Below are positions 53,904 through 62,909 of a stretch of DNA of 64,000 nucleotides, piece by piece (position 1 is the stretch's first letter; each line of letters opens with the position of its first letter). The notes beneath the pieces are model-generated. The model did not search any database, was not told the DNA's origin, and saw nothing but the letters and a program-made list of their open reading frames with translations. The position numbers and the translations under genes were made by a program. The DNA is from Bradyrhizobium sp. G127 (GTDB lineage Bacteria; Pseudomonadota; Alphaproteobacteria; Rhizobiales; Xanthobacteraceae): positions 1,178,001 to 1,242,000 of the forward strand of contig NZ_JAKFGN010000002.1 in NCBI RefSeq assembly GCF_021502575.1, written 5' to 3'.

Positions 53904-56648
53904 TTACTGAGCTGGCTGTGTGACGGACGTCGCTACGCCACGCCGTTCGATGTCATAAAGCAGGCCGCCCTTGCGGGTGTAGACGACCCAGGTAATCAGG
54001 ACGCACGTCACGTAGAAGATAAAGAAACCCCATAGCGCCGCCTGAACGCCGCCGGTGAGATCGATCGACGTTCCGTAAGATTTCGGAATGAAGAATGCAC
54101 CGAATGCGGCGATAGCTGAGGTAAAGCCGGTAATCGCGGCCGATTCCTTTTCCGCCTGGCGCATGCGCGTCGTGACATCGGCGCCAGGCATCAAGCGGTC
54201 GATCTCCTTGCGCATGATGTTCGGGATCATCTGGAAGGTCGACGCGTTGCCAACGCCCGTCGCAAAGAACAGGAACAAGAACATGGCGAAGAAACCCCAG
54301 AACGCTCCCGGCTGATCCTTGATGCCGATGAAGTAGAGAATTCCGCCAACACCAAGCATCATCGCGAAGAACACCCACAAGGTGACGCGCCCACCGCCCC
54401 ACCGGTCAGCGACCCAGCCGGTCGCGGAGCGCGACAGCGCACCAACCAGCGGTCCGAGGAAGACGAACGGCAATGCATCAACGGCCGGGAATTGTGTTTT
54501 CGCCAGCAGCGGGAAGCCTGCAGAGTAGCCGATGAACGAACCGAAAGTACCGGTATAGAGCCAGCACATAATCCAGTTGTGCTTGCGCTGGAAAATAACA
54601 GCCTGGTCAGCGAAGGACGCCTTCGCCGAGGCGATGTCGTTCATCCCGAACCATGCAGCGAAAGCGCTCGCGGCAATGAACGGCACCCAGATGAAGCCGG
54701 CATTCTGCAGCCACAGCGGCGCCTGCTGCGTTCCGCTCGTCACCATAGCCGGATCGCCGCCGAACCAGCCAAATACACCAGCCGTAATCACAATCGGCAC
54801 CACGAACTGTACGGTACTGACCCCGAGATTGCCCAGTCCGGCGTTGAGCGCGAGCGCATTGCCCTTTTCGGAACGTGGGAAGAAGAACGAAATGTTCGCC
54901 ATCGACGACGCAAAGTTTCCTCCGCCCAGTCCGCACAGCAGCGCAAGCACGAGGAACAGCGCGTAAGGCGTCGACGGATTCTGCACGGCATAGCCGATGC
55001 CGATGGCCGGGATCATTAACGACCAGGTCGCCAGCGTGGTCCACAACCGTCCCCCGAAGATCGGCACCATGAACGAGTAGAAGATGCGCAGCACCGCGCC
55101 GGAAATACCCGGCAAAGCGGCCAGCCAGAACAACTCCGCCGTGGTGAACTTGAAGCCAACCGCTGGCAATTTTGCCACGACCACCGACCATACCTGCCAG
55201 ATCGCGAACGACAGCAGCAGCGAAGGGATCGAGATCCACAGGTTGCGCCGCGCGATCGCGCGCCCAGTCGTATCCCAGAACGTCTTGTCCTCGGGACGCC
55301 AGTCGGTCAGCACCGCGCCCGACAGCGCACCGACATGTTCCGGCTTGTGGATTTCTTCCATTTCCGGAAATTCGGGCAGCTTTTTCAGCGCTTCGCTGGA
55401 AGCACCACGTTCCATCTGCCGGATCGCAAGATGCATCCAGGCAAGTGAAGCGGCCACCAGAACGAACAGCAGCATGAAACAGCTCGTCCACAGCCCAGTA
55501 AGATCGTTCAACGCGCCGAACACAATCGGAAGCACGAAGCCACCGAGTCCGCCGATCATACCGACGAGTCCGCCGACGGCGCCGACGTGCTTTGGATAAT
55601 AGACAGGGATGTGCTTGAAGACGGCCGCCTTGCCCAGCGCCATGAAGAAGCCCAGCACGAAAACAAGAACAGTGAAGGGCACCAGGCCCATTTCCATATG
55701 GAAGCTCACCGGGCCTGTTGTCGTCCGCACGACGTAGTCGGCCGGCGGATAAGACAAAATGAACGTACAAACCACTCCCACAAGGAATGTCCAGTACATC
55801 ACCCGGCGCGCGCCGTAACGATCTGAAAGATGTCCGCCATAGGCACGGAATACGCTGGCGGGAAACGAGAACATCGCCGCGACCATGCCCGCCGTTTTGA
55901 TATTCACGCCGTAGACGTTGATCAGATACTGCGGCAGCCACAGCGAAAGGGCGACGAACGCACCGAACACAAAGAAGTAATAAAGCGAGAAACGCCAGAC
56001 CTGGATATTCTTGAGCGACTCAAGCTCCAGCCAGGCACTCTTCGGCTTCTCATGATTTCTGCGACGCTCGAGGACAACCGGGTCCTCCTGCGAGAACAGC
56101 CAGAAGATGATACCCATCGCGCCGATCGCTAGCGCCCAGACTTGCGCGACTGTCTGCCAGCCGTAAGCAACCAGCACGAACGGCGCCACGAACTTGGTGA
56201 CCGCAGCTCCGACGTTGCCCGCGCCGAAGATACCAAGCGCCGTCCCCTGCTTGCCAGCCGGATAGAAACGCGACACGTAGGCAACACCGACCGCAAACGA
56301 GCCACCGGCGATGCCCACGAAAAGTGCGGCGATCAGAAACTGCGGGTAGGTATGTGCCCACGTCAGCATGTAAGTGGCGACTGCCGCCGCCAGCATGACG
56401 ACCGTGTAAATGCGTCTACCGCCGTACTGATCGGTCCACACACCGAGAACCAGCCGGATGAGCGATCCGCTCAGAATGGGCGTGCCGACCAGAAGCCCGA
56501 ACTGGGTTTCGTTAAGACCCAGCTCCTGCTTGATGCGGATGCCGATGATCGAGAAAATTGTCCAAACTGCAAAGCAGATTGTAAAAGCAATAGTCGAAAG
56601 CCAAAGCGCCCGACCTGAAGCGGTGCTGACTGGACTTGACCCGTTCAT
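53904..56648 (-). CDS. narK: Fused nitrate/nitrite transporter NarK (NarK1-NarK2)
   Basis: A 914-aa membrane protein made of two complete MFS units of about 12 helices each. The N-terminal half resembles the NarK1 nitrate-proton symporter (GTPILSGSLIRLVLGVWTD). The C-terminal half resembles the NarK2 nitrate/nitrite antiporter (LPGISGAVLRIFYSFMVPIF, GNFASSMANISFFFP). A linker near residues 420-470 joins them. Fused NarK is known from Paracoccus. GGAG lies before the ATG. Confidence 0.95.
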   Translation of the reverse strand: MNGSSPVSTASGRALWLSTIAFTICFAVWTIFSIIGIRIKQELGLNETQFGLLVGTPILSGSLIRLVLGVWTDQYGGRRIYTVVMLAAAVATYMLTWAHTYPQFLIAALFVGIAGGSFAVGVAYVSRFYPAGKQGTALGIFGAGNVGAAVTKFVAPFVLVAYGWQTVAQVWALAIGAMGIIFWLFSQEDPVVLERRRNHEKPKSAWLELESLKNIQVWRFSLYYFFVFGAFVALSLWLPQYLINVYGVNIKTAGMVAAMFSFPASVFRAYGGHLSDRYGARRVMYWTFLVGVVCTFILSYPPADYVVRTTTGPVSFHMEMGLVPFTVLVFVLGFFMALGKAAVFKHIPVYYPKHVGAVGGLVGMIGGLGGFVLPIVFGALNDLTGLWTSCFMLLFVLVAASLAWMHLAIRQMERGASSEALKKLPEFPEMEEIHKPEHVGALSGAVLTDWRPEDKTFWDTTGRAIARRNLWISIPSLLLSFAIWQVWSVVVAKLPAVGFKFTTAELFWLAALPGISGAVLRIFYSFMVPIFGGRLWTTLATWSLMIPAIGIGYAVQNPSTPYALFLVLALLCGLGGGNFASSMANISFFFPRSEKGNALALNAGLGNLGVSTVQFVVPIVITAGVFGWFGGDPAMVTSGTQQAPLWLQNAGFIWVPFIAASAFAAWFGMNDIASAKASFADQAVIFQRKHNWIMCWLYTGTFGSFIGYSAGFPLLAKTQFPAVDALPFVFLGPLVGALSRSATGWVADRWGGGRVTLWVFFAMMLGVGGILYFIGIKDQPGAFWGFFAMFLFLFFATGVGNASTFQMIPNIMRKEIDRLMPGADVTTRMRQAEKESAAITGFTSAIAAFGAFFIPKSYGTSIDLTGGVQAALWGFFIFYVTCVLITWVVYTRKGGLLYDIERRGVATSVTQPAQ

Positions 56649-56704
56649 CGTGCATCTCCAAAACCCGTATGGATTGGAGATCGCTTCTTAAGACCGGAAT
56701 TGAT

Positions 56705-56718
56705 TTGCGCTGGATCAA
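56705..56718 (-). promoter_or_regulatory. Crp/Fnr-type box before narK
   Basis: The plus strand reads TTGCGCTGGATCAA: one perfect ATCAA half and a TTG-only half, the TTG-N8-CAA form reported for NarR/DNR-type regulators. Its centre is 63 bp before the narK ATG, so a transcript start 41 bp away gives a leader of about 22 nt. Confidence 0.6.
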
Positions 56719-56808
56719 GCGGGGGATAGTCAGCTGTGACTTATATAAAAATTGGCATCGCGACTTGATTTTATGCGCACTGCAAAATGATGTTTGTTGC
56801 ATTCACAA

Positions 56809-56822
56809 TTGATAAATATCAC
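56809..56822. promoter_or_regulatory. FixK/FNR-like box near narR (one mismatch)
   Basis: TTGATAAATATCAC is one base from TTGAT-N4-ATCAA. It ends 28 bp before the ATG of the divergent Crp/Fnr gene, too near for class II activation of that gene, so it may repress it or act from upstream on narK. Confidence 0.45.
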
Positions 56823-56850
56823 AATGTTCTGGCTGTCCTGAAACGGAGCG

Positions 56851-57555
56851 ATGCCATTGCGTCCCCATGAGCTCCAACAGTTGCAGGAATTGCCACTGTT
56901 CTCCGAAATGAGCCCAGAAAGTCTGGAGCGTTTGCTGGATGCCGCACTGCTCCAGCAGTTTCCTGCTGGTGTCGTCCTGATTCACGAGGGGGCTCAAGCC
57001 GACTTTCTGCATGTGCTGATCGACGGCCTCGCAGAGATCTATACGGAGCAGGACGGCGGGGAATGGGGCATCTCGCTGGTCAGTCCGGTTTCCACATTCA
57101 TTCTGGCAGCCATCGTCAGCGACCAGCCCTATTTGAATTCGGCGAGAACTCTGGTGGAATCACGCGTTCTGCTTATTCCGGCCATGCGGGTGCGCGAGAT
57201 TTTCGATCAGGATGTGGCGTTTGCCCGCATGGTCGCAAAAGAACTTGCGTTCGCTTACCGGGGCGCGGTCAAGAAGCTCAAAGGATACATGGCCAGATCC
57301 AGCGTCGAACGGCTTGCCAACTGGATCTTGGCCGAAGCCCGGAAGGACATTCATCACGGAAACGTCGTCATTCCGTTCGACCGGGGTACACTGGCCTCAC
57401 ATATCGGCACCACCCGGGAAAACCTGTCGCGAAATCTCGCATATCTGACTGAGCACGGTGTCCGGATTCGAGGGCGCGAGATCGTCATCGACGATAAGGA
57501 TCAACTCGCTCTCTTCGCGCGTCCACAGCGTCTGATCGATGATCCAACCTCGTAA
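56851..57555 (+). CDS. Crp/Fnr regulator of nitrate respiration (NarR/DNR-like)
   Basis: A 234-aa regulator with a sensor barrel (about 15-130) and helix-turn-helix (GTLASHIGTTRENLSRNLAYL). It contains no cysteine, so it cannot hold an FNR cluster. The recognition residues REN-LSR resemble DNR/NarR proteins, which respond to nitrite or NO. It is divergent from narK, whose promoter holds a TTG-N8-CAA box. The role in nar control is inferred from this position. Confidence 0.85.
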   Translation: MPLRPHELQQLQELPLFSEMSPESLERLLDAALLQQFPAGVVLIHEGAQADFLHVLIDGLAEIYTEQDGGEWGISLVSPVSTFILAAIVSDQPYLNSARTLVESRVLLIPAMRVREIFDQDVAFARMVAKELAFAYRGAVKKLKGYMARSSVERLANWILAEARKDIHHGNVVIPFDRGTLASHIGTTRENLSRNLAYLTEHGVRIRGREIVIDDKDQLALFARPQRLIDDPTS

Positions 57556-57947
57556 ATCAACAAGCCATCGTCGGTTCGTACAATAACCTGGAAAATTCTT
57601 CGCTCTGGCAGAGCATTGTCAAAGCGGTCGCGAACTGTCCGCGTCAAAATCCCGCCAAGCGTCCGCTGATTTAAAATCGATCAAATGTAAGCATCGAGCC
57701 CCCGTTATTTGTTTCAACGCAAACAACGGCGCATGAAAATCCCGTAACTAACATCTGATCCAGACAGCCCACCCGCCATCCAGATCACTTCCCGGCAATT
57801 CATGTCGGGCGATAGCGTCACCGCGCGATATTGACAAATGCAGTGTCGCGTGAACTTCATTCTAAAAGATGTATTTACGATGCATCTTTTAGAGCAAATC
57901 TAAAAACTTATCTTTGCACGCGGTGCGGGGTGAACGGGGCAACCGGA
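57556..57947. other. Intergenic region before the TonB receptor gene
   Basis: This 392-bp stretch has no convincing gene: the open frame that reaches upstream from the TonB gene to 57831 runs through the operator at 57862-57892 and lacks a ribosome-binding site. It contains that NsrR-type operator about 60 bp before the start. I saw no terminator after the Crp/Fnr gene. Confidence 0.7.
57862..57892. promoter_or_regulatory. Strong NsrR-type operator before the TonB receptor gene
   Basis: Perfect outer arms CTAAAAGATG and CATCTTTTAG flank a centre at 57877. The inner 23 bp (57866-57888) begin AAGATGTATTT and end CGATGCATCTT, differing from the published E. coli NsrR consensus mainly at two central bases. 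It is the best of three such sites here. The gap from the 23-bp core to the TonB ATG is 59 bp, close to the spacing of the other two sites. Confidence 0.8.
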
Positions 57948-60209
57948 ATGAAGCAGAAATTTTTACGGCATACGATTGCGACTGAGACGCATTTGCCAAC
58001 CGCACGATCGAAGGTCATCACGCCTCTGACGATCGCGATGTTGATGTGCACCACCGCCAGTCAGGTTTGCTTTGCCCAATCGGCGGCGCCCGGCGCGACG
58101 ATGACACTTGAGCCTATCAATGTCGAAAGCTCCCAGAGCGCATCTGCGTCATCATCTTCCTTACGCGAACGATTGAATGCTCTTCCGGGTGGCGTGGCGC
58201 TGATCACCGCCAGCGACATGCCCGACACGGCCAATCTCACCTTGTCCAGAGCCCTCAGCAGCGTTCCGGGCGTTGTCGTCCAGGATTTCTTCGGCGGCAG
58301 CGATCAGCCGCGCGTGCAGATTCGCGGCTCAGGCCTTCAGCAGAACCCGGTGGAACGCGGCATCCTGGTTCTTCAGAATGGCCTTCCCATCAATCGCGCT
58401 GACGGCTCCTACATCGTCGGCTTCGCCAATCCGCAGCAGGCTGAATCGATCGAGATCTATCGCGGCTACATGGCCAACCGGCTTGGCGCGACTGTGCTCG
58501 GGGGCGCCATCAATTTTGCCTCGCCGACAGGATCCAAATCACCCGGCACCAAGGCCACTATCAGCGGAGGCAGCTTCGGGCAGTTCGGCTTTGGAGCACA
58601 GGCCGGCGGCAAGAAAGACAATGTCGACGCCTTGATTCAGGCCGACATCAGCCGGCGTGACGGTTTTCGCGACTACAACGAGTCGCAGCGGGTCAGCGTC
58701 AACGGCAATGTCGGTATCGAATTGTCGGAGAACGTGACCACACGCTTCTTTGCCGGATACACCGATCTCGGTTTCGACGTCGCGGGCCCGCTATCCAAGC
58801 TGCAGATGGAAACCAATCCGCGGCAGGTCGGCACAGGACCCGGCGTGGGCGGCATCAATCCCGGCCCAAACGTCGTCCGTGACAAGCCACGGCGGGAAGC
58901 AGACCAGTTGCTGCTGGGATCCCGCACCACCGCAACGTTCGGCGCACACATCTTCGACGTCGCACTCGGCTATACCTATACCGACGACATGTTCCGGTTC
59001 CCGATCTCTTCGGGCGTGCGTACCACCAAGGGCGGCGACTTCACCGGCCTCGTGCGTTACGCCTACAAACCGAACGAGGCGGCGCTGCTGCCGCTGTTTG
59101 AAAGTACGGCCCAATACACCGTGGGATCCGCCAGCCGCGGTTATTATCTCAATCAGGGTGGCCAGACCGGTGCAATGTTCGGCGCCAATGACCTCGACGC
59201 CTCGACGTTCTCGCTCTATTCGGGCCTGAACGTGCCTGTGTGGCAAGCGATCTACGCCTCGCCGTCGATCTCCTATTCCCATGCAACGCGCGACAACAAA
59301 GACCTCTACAATCTCGCGACGCGGCCGTGGATCCAGTACAACGGTGCGACGTTGATATCCGGGGCCAATCCGGCAACCAATACATCCTACAGCCGAACTT
59401 ACTCGGGTTGGAACCCGAGCCTGGCCTTGAGCTACCGGCCCGACAACAACCACACAGTATTTGCAGCGGTGAGCCACAGCTTCGAACCGCCGACCCATGA
59501 CGACCTGATCGCGACAATCAACGGCACGCCCAACTCAAGCCCCAGTCGCAATCCGACGGCGCCGTTACAGATACAGGCTTTTAGCACTCCGGACCTGAAC
59601 GCCCAGACTGCGACAACGGTTGAAGGCGGCTGGCGCGGCCGTTTCTCCAACGTCTCGTGGGATGCGGTGACCTATTATTCATGGATCCAGAACGAACTGC
59701 TCAGTCTGCGCGACGCGACAGGTGCTCCACTTGGCGCAGTCAACGCGGACCGGACCTCGCATTTCGGCATCGAACTCGGTGTCGGAGCCAATCTGACTCA
59801 GCAGTTGAGCGCCCGCGTCGCCTATACTTACCAGGATTTCCGCTTCCGCGACGATGTGTCGTTCAACAACAACCGCCTTGCGGGTGCACCGCGGCACCTC
59901 ATCAATACGATCCTGCAATATCAGGCCACCGATGCGTGGAAGCTGCAGAGCGCGGTGCGCTGGAGCCCTGACAAGACGCCGGTCGATAACGCCAACACGC
60001 TGTTCGCCGATCCTTACGTGGTCGTCGACCTGCGGACGGAATACAAGATCGACCGCCACTTCACACTGTTCGCGGAAGTCACCAACCTCTTCAACGAGAC
60101 CTACGCCGGATCGACGCTGGTCGTCGACCGAGCGTCGCGGCCTGACCAAGCCACGTTCCTGCCTGCAGACGGCCGGGGCTACTACGGAGGCATCAAAGCC
60201 GCATTCTAG
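57948..60209 (+). CDS. TonB-dependent outer-membrane receptor
   Basis: A 753-aa receptor from the ATG at 57948 (MKQKFLRHTIATET). A signal peptide (to VCFAQS) is followed by a plug domain (GGVALITASDMPDTANLTLS, PGVVVQDFFGGSDQPRVQIRG, GLPINRADGSYIVGF) and a 22-strand type barrel ending in ...GRGYYGGIKAAF with the usual terminal Phe. Relatives import ferric siderophores or other metal complexes. The substrate is unknown. The NsrR-type operator upstream and ABC/NnrS genes downstream link it to nitric oxide biology. Confidence 0.92.
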   Translation: MKQKFLRHTIATETHLPTARSKVITPLTIAMLMCTTASQVCFAQSAAPGATMTLEPINVESSQSASASSSSLRERLNALPGGVALITASDMPDTANLTLSRALSSVPGVVVQDFFGGSDQPRVQIRGSGLQQNPVERGILVLQNGLPINRADGSYIVGFANPQQAESIEIYRGYMANRLGATVLGGAINFASPTGSKSPGTKATISGGSFGQFGFGAQAGGKKDNVDALIQADISRRDGFRDYNESQRVSVNGNVGIELSENVTTRFFAGYTDLGFDVAGPLSKLQMETNPRQVGTGPGVGGINPGPNVVRDKPRREADQLLLGSRTTATFGAHIFDVALGYTYTDDMFRFPISSGVRTTKGGDFTGLVRYAYKPNEAALLPLFESTAQYTVGSASRGYYLNQGGQTGAMFGANDLDASTFSLYSGLNVPVWQAIYASPSISYSHATRDNKDLYNLATRPWIQYNGATLISGANPATNTSYSRTYSGWNPSLALSYRPDNNHTVFAAVSHSFEPPTHDDLIATINGTPNSSPSRNPTAPLQIQAFSTPDLNAQTATTVEGGWRGRFSNVSWDAVTYYSWIQNELLSLRDATGAPLGAVNADRTSHFGIELGVGANLTQQLSARVAYTYQDFRFRDDVSFNNNRLAGAPRHLINTILQYQATDAWKLQSAVRWSPDKTPVDNANTLFADPYVVVDLRTEYKIDRHFTLFAEVTNLFNETYAGSTLVVDRASRPDQATFLPADGRGYYGGIKAAF

Positions 60210-60368
60210 CGCATCCCGAAAGATGAATCGCGATCCATCAAAAGCCAAAGGCTGCATCGGGTTCTGAACAGATCGTGCTGATGCCGGTCGCGACGCTGAC
60301 ATGCAGCGCCGGGACCGTCACTGCCGTTTTCGATGCAGGCATCGCCTGCAAAATCCAGGAGGCCTGCC

Positions 60369-61340
60369 ATGTTGAATCGCCGCACATTCGTCACCGCCCT
60401 CTCGACGGCGATCCTGACATCTCCCCGCATTGGGCGAGCCACCGAGCCGCTGACACTGTGGGGGCCACCCGCTGCTCCGTCGATCATTCTCGCGCAGGCC
60501 ATCGCGGATGGGCTTCTCAAGGACGTCGCGCCCGGCGCGTCGTTCAAGACCTGGAAGACGCCCGATGAAATGCGGGCCGGCCTTAGCTCCGGCAACATGA
60601 CAGCGGCGTTGGTTCCGACCTATGTCGCCGCAAATCTTTACAATCGGGGTCTAGGAGTGCGGCTTGCTAATGTCATGACACGCGGCTTGCTCTATGTCGT
60701 GGCGCCATCCGGAACGGTGACGGATCTTGCCAGCCTGAAGGGCAAGCGCGTAGCTGTGCCGTTCCGCAACGATATGCCTGATTTCATTTTCCGCCGCCTG
60801 CTGGCCGCAGAAAATCTACAACTGTCGGACTTCACCATCGAATATTCAGGCACTCCACCGGAAGCCGTGCAGTTGCTGGTGGCCGGTCGCGTGGACGCAG
60901 CGCTGCTTTCCGAGCCGGCATGCAGCGGCTCTATCCTGCGCGCGAAGTGGACGGCATGGAAAAACCTCGAGCGCGCCATAGATTGCCAAAAACTTTGGGC
61001 AGCGATGACAGGCAGCGCGACGATGCCGCAAGCAGGACTTGCGGTGACCGATAAACTCACCGCGCAGATCGGAGCCGATGGCATCGTCGCACTTCAACAG
61101 GCACTCGAGACCGCTGTGCGCGCCGTGATCGACAACCCCTCCGCAGCCGCAAGCATCGCGGCCCCGGAATTCGGACTTCCCGCGACAGTCATCGAACGTT
61201 CCATCGAGTTCAGCAATCTTGTCGTAGAGCGCGCCACGACAGCCCGCACCGATCTCACGACGCTGTTCGACGTGCTTGCCAAGGAAGACCCGCGCATCAT
61301 CGGCGGAAAGAATCCCGACGACAAGTTCTACGCCTTATGA
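60369..61340 (+). CDS. ABC transporter substrate-binding protein (NMT1/SsuA-like)
   Basis: A 323-aa periplasmic protein. AGGAGG precedes the ATG at 60369. The N-terminus, MLNRRTFVTALSTAILTS, has an Arg-Arg pair like a Tat signal. The mature part has the type II binding-protein pattern LASLKGKRVAVPFRNDMPDF and LVAGRVDAALLSEPA seen in NMT1/SsuA-type proteins. The ligand is not apparent. It follows the TonB gene by 159 bp. Confidence 0.87.
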   Translation: MLNRRTFVTALSTAILTSPRIGRATEPLTLWGPPAAPSIILAQAIADGLLKDVAPGASFKTWKTPDEMRAGLSSGNMTAALVPTYVAANLYNRGLGVRLANVMTRGLLYVVAPSGTVTDLASLKGKRVAVPFRNDMPDFIFRRLLAAENLQLSDFTIEYSGTPPEAVQLLVAGRVDAALLSEPACSGSILRAKWTAWKNLERAIDCQKLWAAMTGSATMPQAGLAVTDKLTAQIGADGIVALQQALETAVRAVIDNPSAAASIAAPEFGLPATVIERSIEFSNLVVERATTARTDLTTLFDVLAKEDPRIIGGKNPDDKFYAL

Positions 61341-61350
61341 GGCAAATACA

Positions 61351-62169
61351 GTGAAAATAGCCACGCATAGCCTCGCCTTCGCTGCGTGGGCCGCCCGCTA
61401 TCTATGGTCGGGATGGGCCGGTGCCGCTGGCCTGTTCTGTCTGGCCGCCGTATGGCAGGCAGGACATGAAATCTATGGCTCGTTCGTCCTGCCCTCGCCG
61501 CTGGAAACGCTTTACGCAGTTGGTAGTATCAGTCGGGAGTCCGGTTTTGCGAAAGCAGCAAGCGAAACCGCGAGCCGCTCGCTGGCAGGCTTTGCGCTCG
61601 CGGTCACATTCGGCAGCGCCGCTGGGATCCTTGCCGGTTTTTCGTTTGCGGCGATGCGGCTGACAAGACCAATCGTCACCGTGATCCTCGGCGTGCCTCC
61701 GATCGCCTGGATCGTGCTTGCGCTGATCTGGTTCGGATCGAACGGCGGGTCGGCCGTTCTGACGGTGATCGTCGCGGCGCTGCCGATTTCATTCGCCGGC
61801 GGCCAGCAAGGCGTCGCCACCCGCGACCGAGCGCTGGACATGATGGCCCGCTCCTTCGGGGCCGGTGCCTGGATGCGCTTTCGCACCATCACCACGCCTC
61901 ATCTTGTCTCATATCTCTTTCCGGCATGGACCACGACGGCTGGCACCGCATGGAAGGTCACCGTGATGGCGGAACTGCTGTCGAATTCGGGCGGCATCGG
62001 CGGCGAACTCGCCACCGCCCGCGCGCTGTTCGATATCCCACGCGTAATGGCGCTGATCGCGGTGACCGTCGCCTTTGCTCTGTTCACTGAATACATGCTG
62101 CTGAACCCGATCCGCGACCGTCTGGAGAACTGGCGCGAAGCCGGTCTGCCATGGGGGATCAAGCGATGA
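61351..62169 (+). CDS. ABC transporter permease (SsuC/TauC-like)
   Basis: A 272-aa inner-membrane protein with about six helices. The cytoplasmic coupling loop region (DRALDMMARSFGAGAWMRFRTITTPHLVSYLFPAW) is the EAA motif of the NitT/TauT permeases. The GTG at 61351 has GAGG upstream and lies 10 bp after the binding-protein stop. Its stop overlaps the ATPase start by 4 bp. Confidence 0.9.
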   Translation: MKIATHSLAFAAWAARYLWSGWAGAAGLFCLAAVWQAGHEIYGSFVLPSPLETLYAVGSISRESGFAKAASETASRSLAGFALAVTFGSAAGILAGFSFAAMRLTRPIVTVILGVPPIAWIVLALIWFGSNGGSAVLTVIVAALPISFAGGQQGVATRDRALDMMARSFGAGAWMRFRTITTPHLVSYLFPAWTTTAGTAWKVTVMAELLSNSGGIGGELATARALFDIPRVMALIAVTVAFALFTEYMLLNPIRDRLENWREAGLPWGIKR

Positions 62170-62909
62170 AGCTGGTGCTGGAAGGAATCGGCCATGCCTT
62201 CCTCGGCCGGGCAGTATTCGAGAAACTTGATTTCTCGCTGGCGCCTGGCGAGGTCGTCGCCCTGCTCGGTCCTTCCGGTTCCGGAAAGACCACGCTGCTG
62301 CAAATCGCGGCGGGTCTTGTCGATCCGCTGCGGGGACGAATCCGCAGATCCTATCGACGTCATGCGGTCGTCTTTCAGGACGCGCGGCTGCTGCCGTGGA
62401 TGACAGCCCGCGACAATATTTCCTACGGACTGCGCACAACGGAGGGCAGAAAAACCTCCCACCGCGAGATCACGGAACGGCGCGCGCGCGAAGTCGGACT
62501 TCATCCCAGCGACCTCGACAAGTATCCCGTCGAACTGTCCGGCGGTATGCGTCAGCGCGCCGCCGTGGCGCGGGCTCTGGCGGTCGATCCCGATGTGATC
62601 TTCTTCGATGAGCCGTTCACAGCGGTCGATGTCGGCCTCAAGCGCGTACTTCAGGATCTCGTGATTGCGGTCGCCGCGCGGGAGCATTTTTCCGCGCTGT
62701 TCGTCACCCACGACCTCTCGGAGGCGGTTCGCGTCGCCAACCGTCTGGTCGTGCTGTCGGAAGGCGGCACGGGATTCGTCACCGAACGCCGCATCGACGG
62801 CCGGCCCGGCGAACGCAGCGACCGTGCCGTTTTCGATCTGGTGGAAACGTGGTCGCGTGATCCGGCATTTTCAGAATTGTTCAATGGCGAAAGAAAAGAG
62901 CTACCGTGA
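62166..62909 (+). CDS. ABC transporter ATPase (SsuB/TauB-like)
   Basis: A 247-aa ATPase: Walker A GPSGSGKTTLLQ, Q-loop FQDARLLPW, signature LSGGMRQRAAVARAL, Walker B VIFFDEPFTAVD and H-loop FVTHDLSEAVR. The FQDARLLPW sequence is typical of the nitrate/sulfonate/taurine group but does not fix the substrate. It overlaps the permease gene and the following NnrS gene by 4 bp each. Confidence 0.93.
   Translation: MKLVLEGIGHAFLGRAVFEKLDFSLAPGEVVALLGPSGSGKTTLLQIAAGLVDPLRGRIRRSYRRHAVVFQDARLLPWMTARDNISYGLRTTEGRKTSHREITERRAREVGLHPSDLDKYPVELSGGMRQRAAVARALAVDPDVIFFDEPFTAVDVGLKRVLQDLVIAVAAREHFSALFVTHDLSEAVRVANRLVVLSEGGTGFVTERRIDGRPGERSDRAVFDLVETWSRDPAFSELFNGERKELP

Noticed and set aside
58791..59498. 235-codon minus-strand frame inside the TonB receptor gene
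   Set aside because: It is opposite the receptor barrel and shows only Arg/Gly-rich shadow composition.
60369..62909. Assignment of the ABC importer to nitrate, taurine or sulfonate
   Set aside because: The subunits are of the NitT/TauT type in sequence, but nothing in the binding protein fixes the ligand, and the TonB/NnrS context argues against a simple anion importer.
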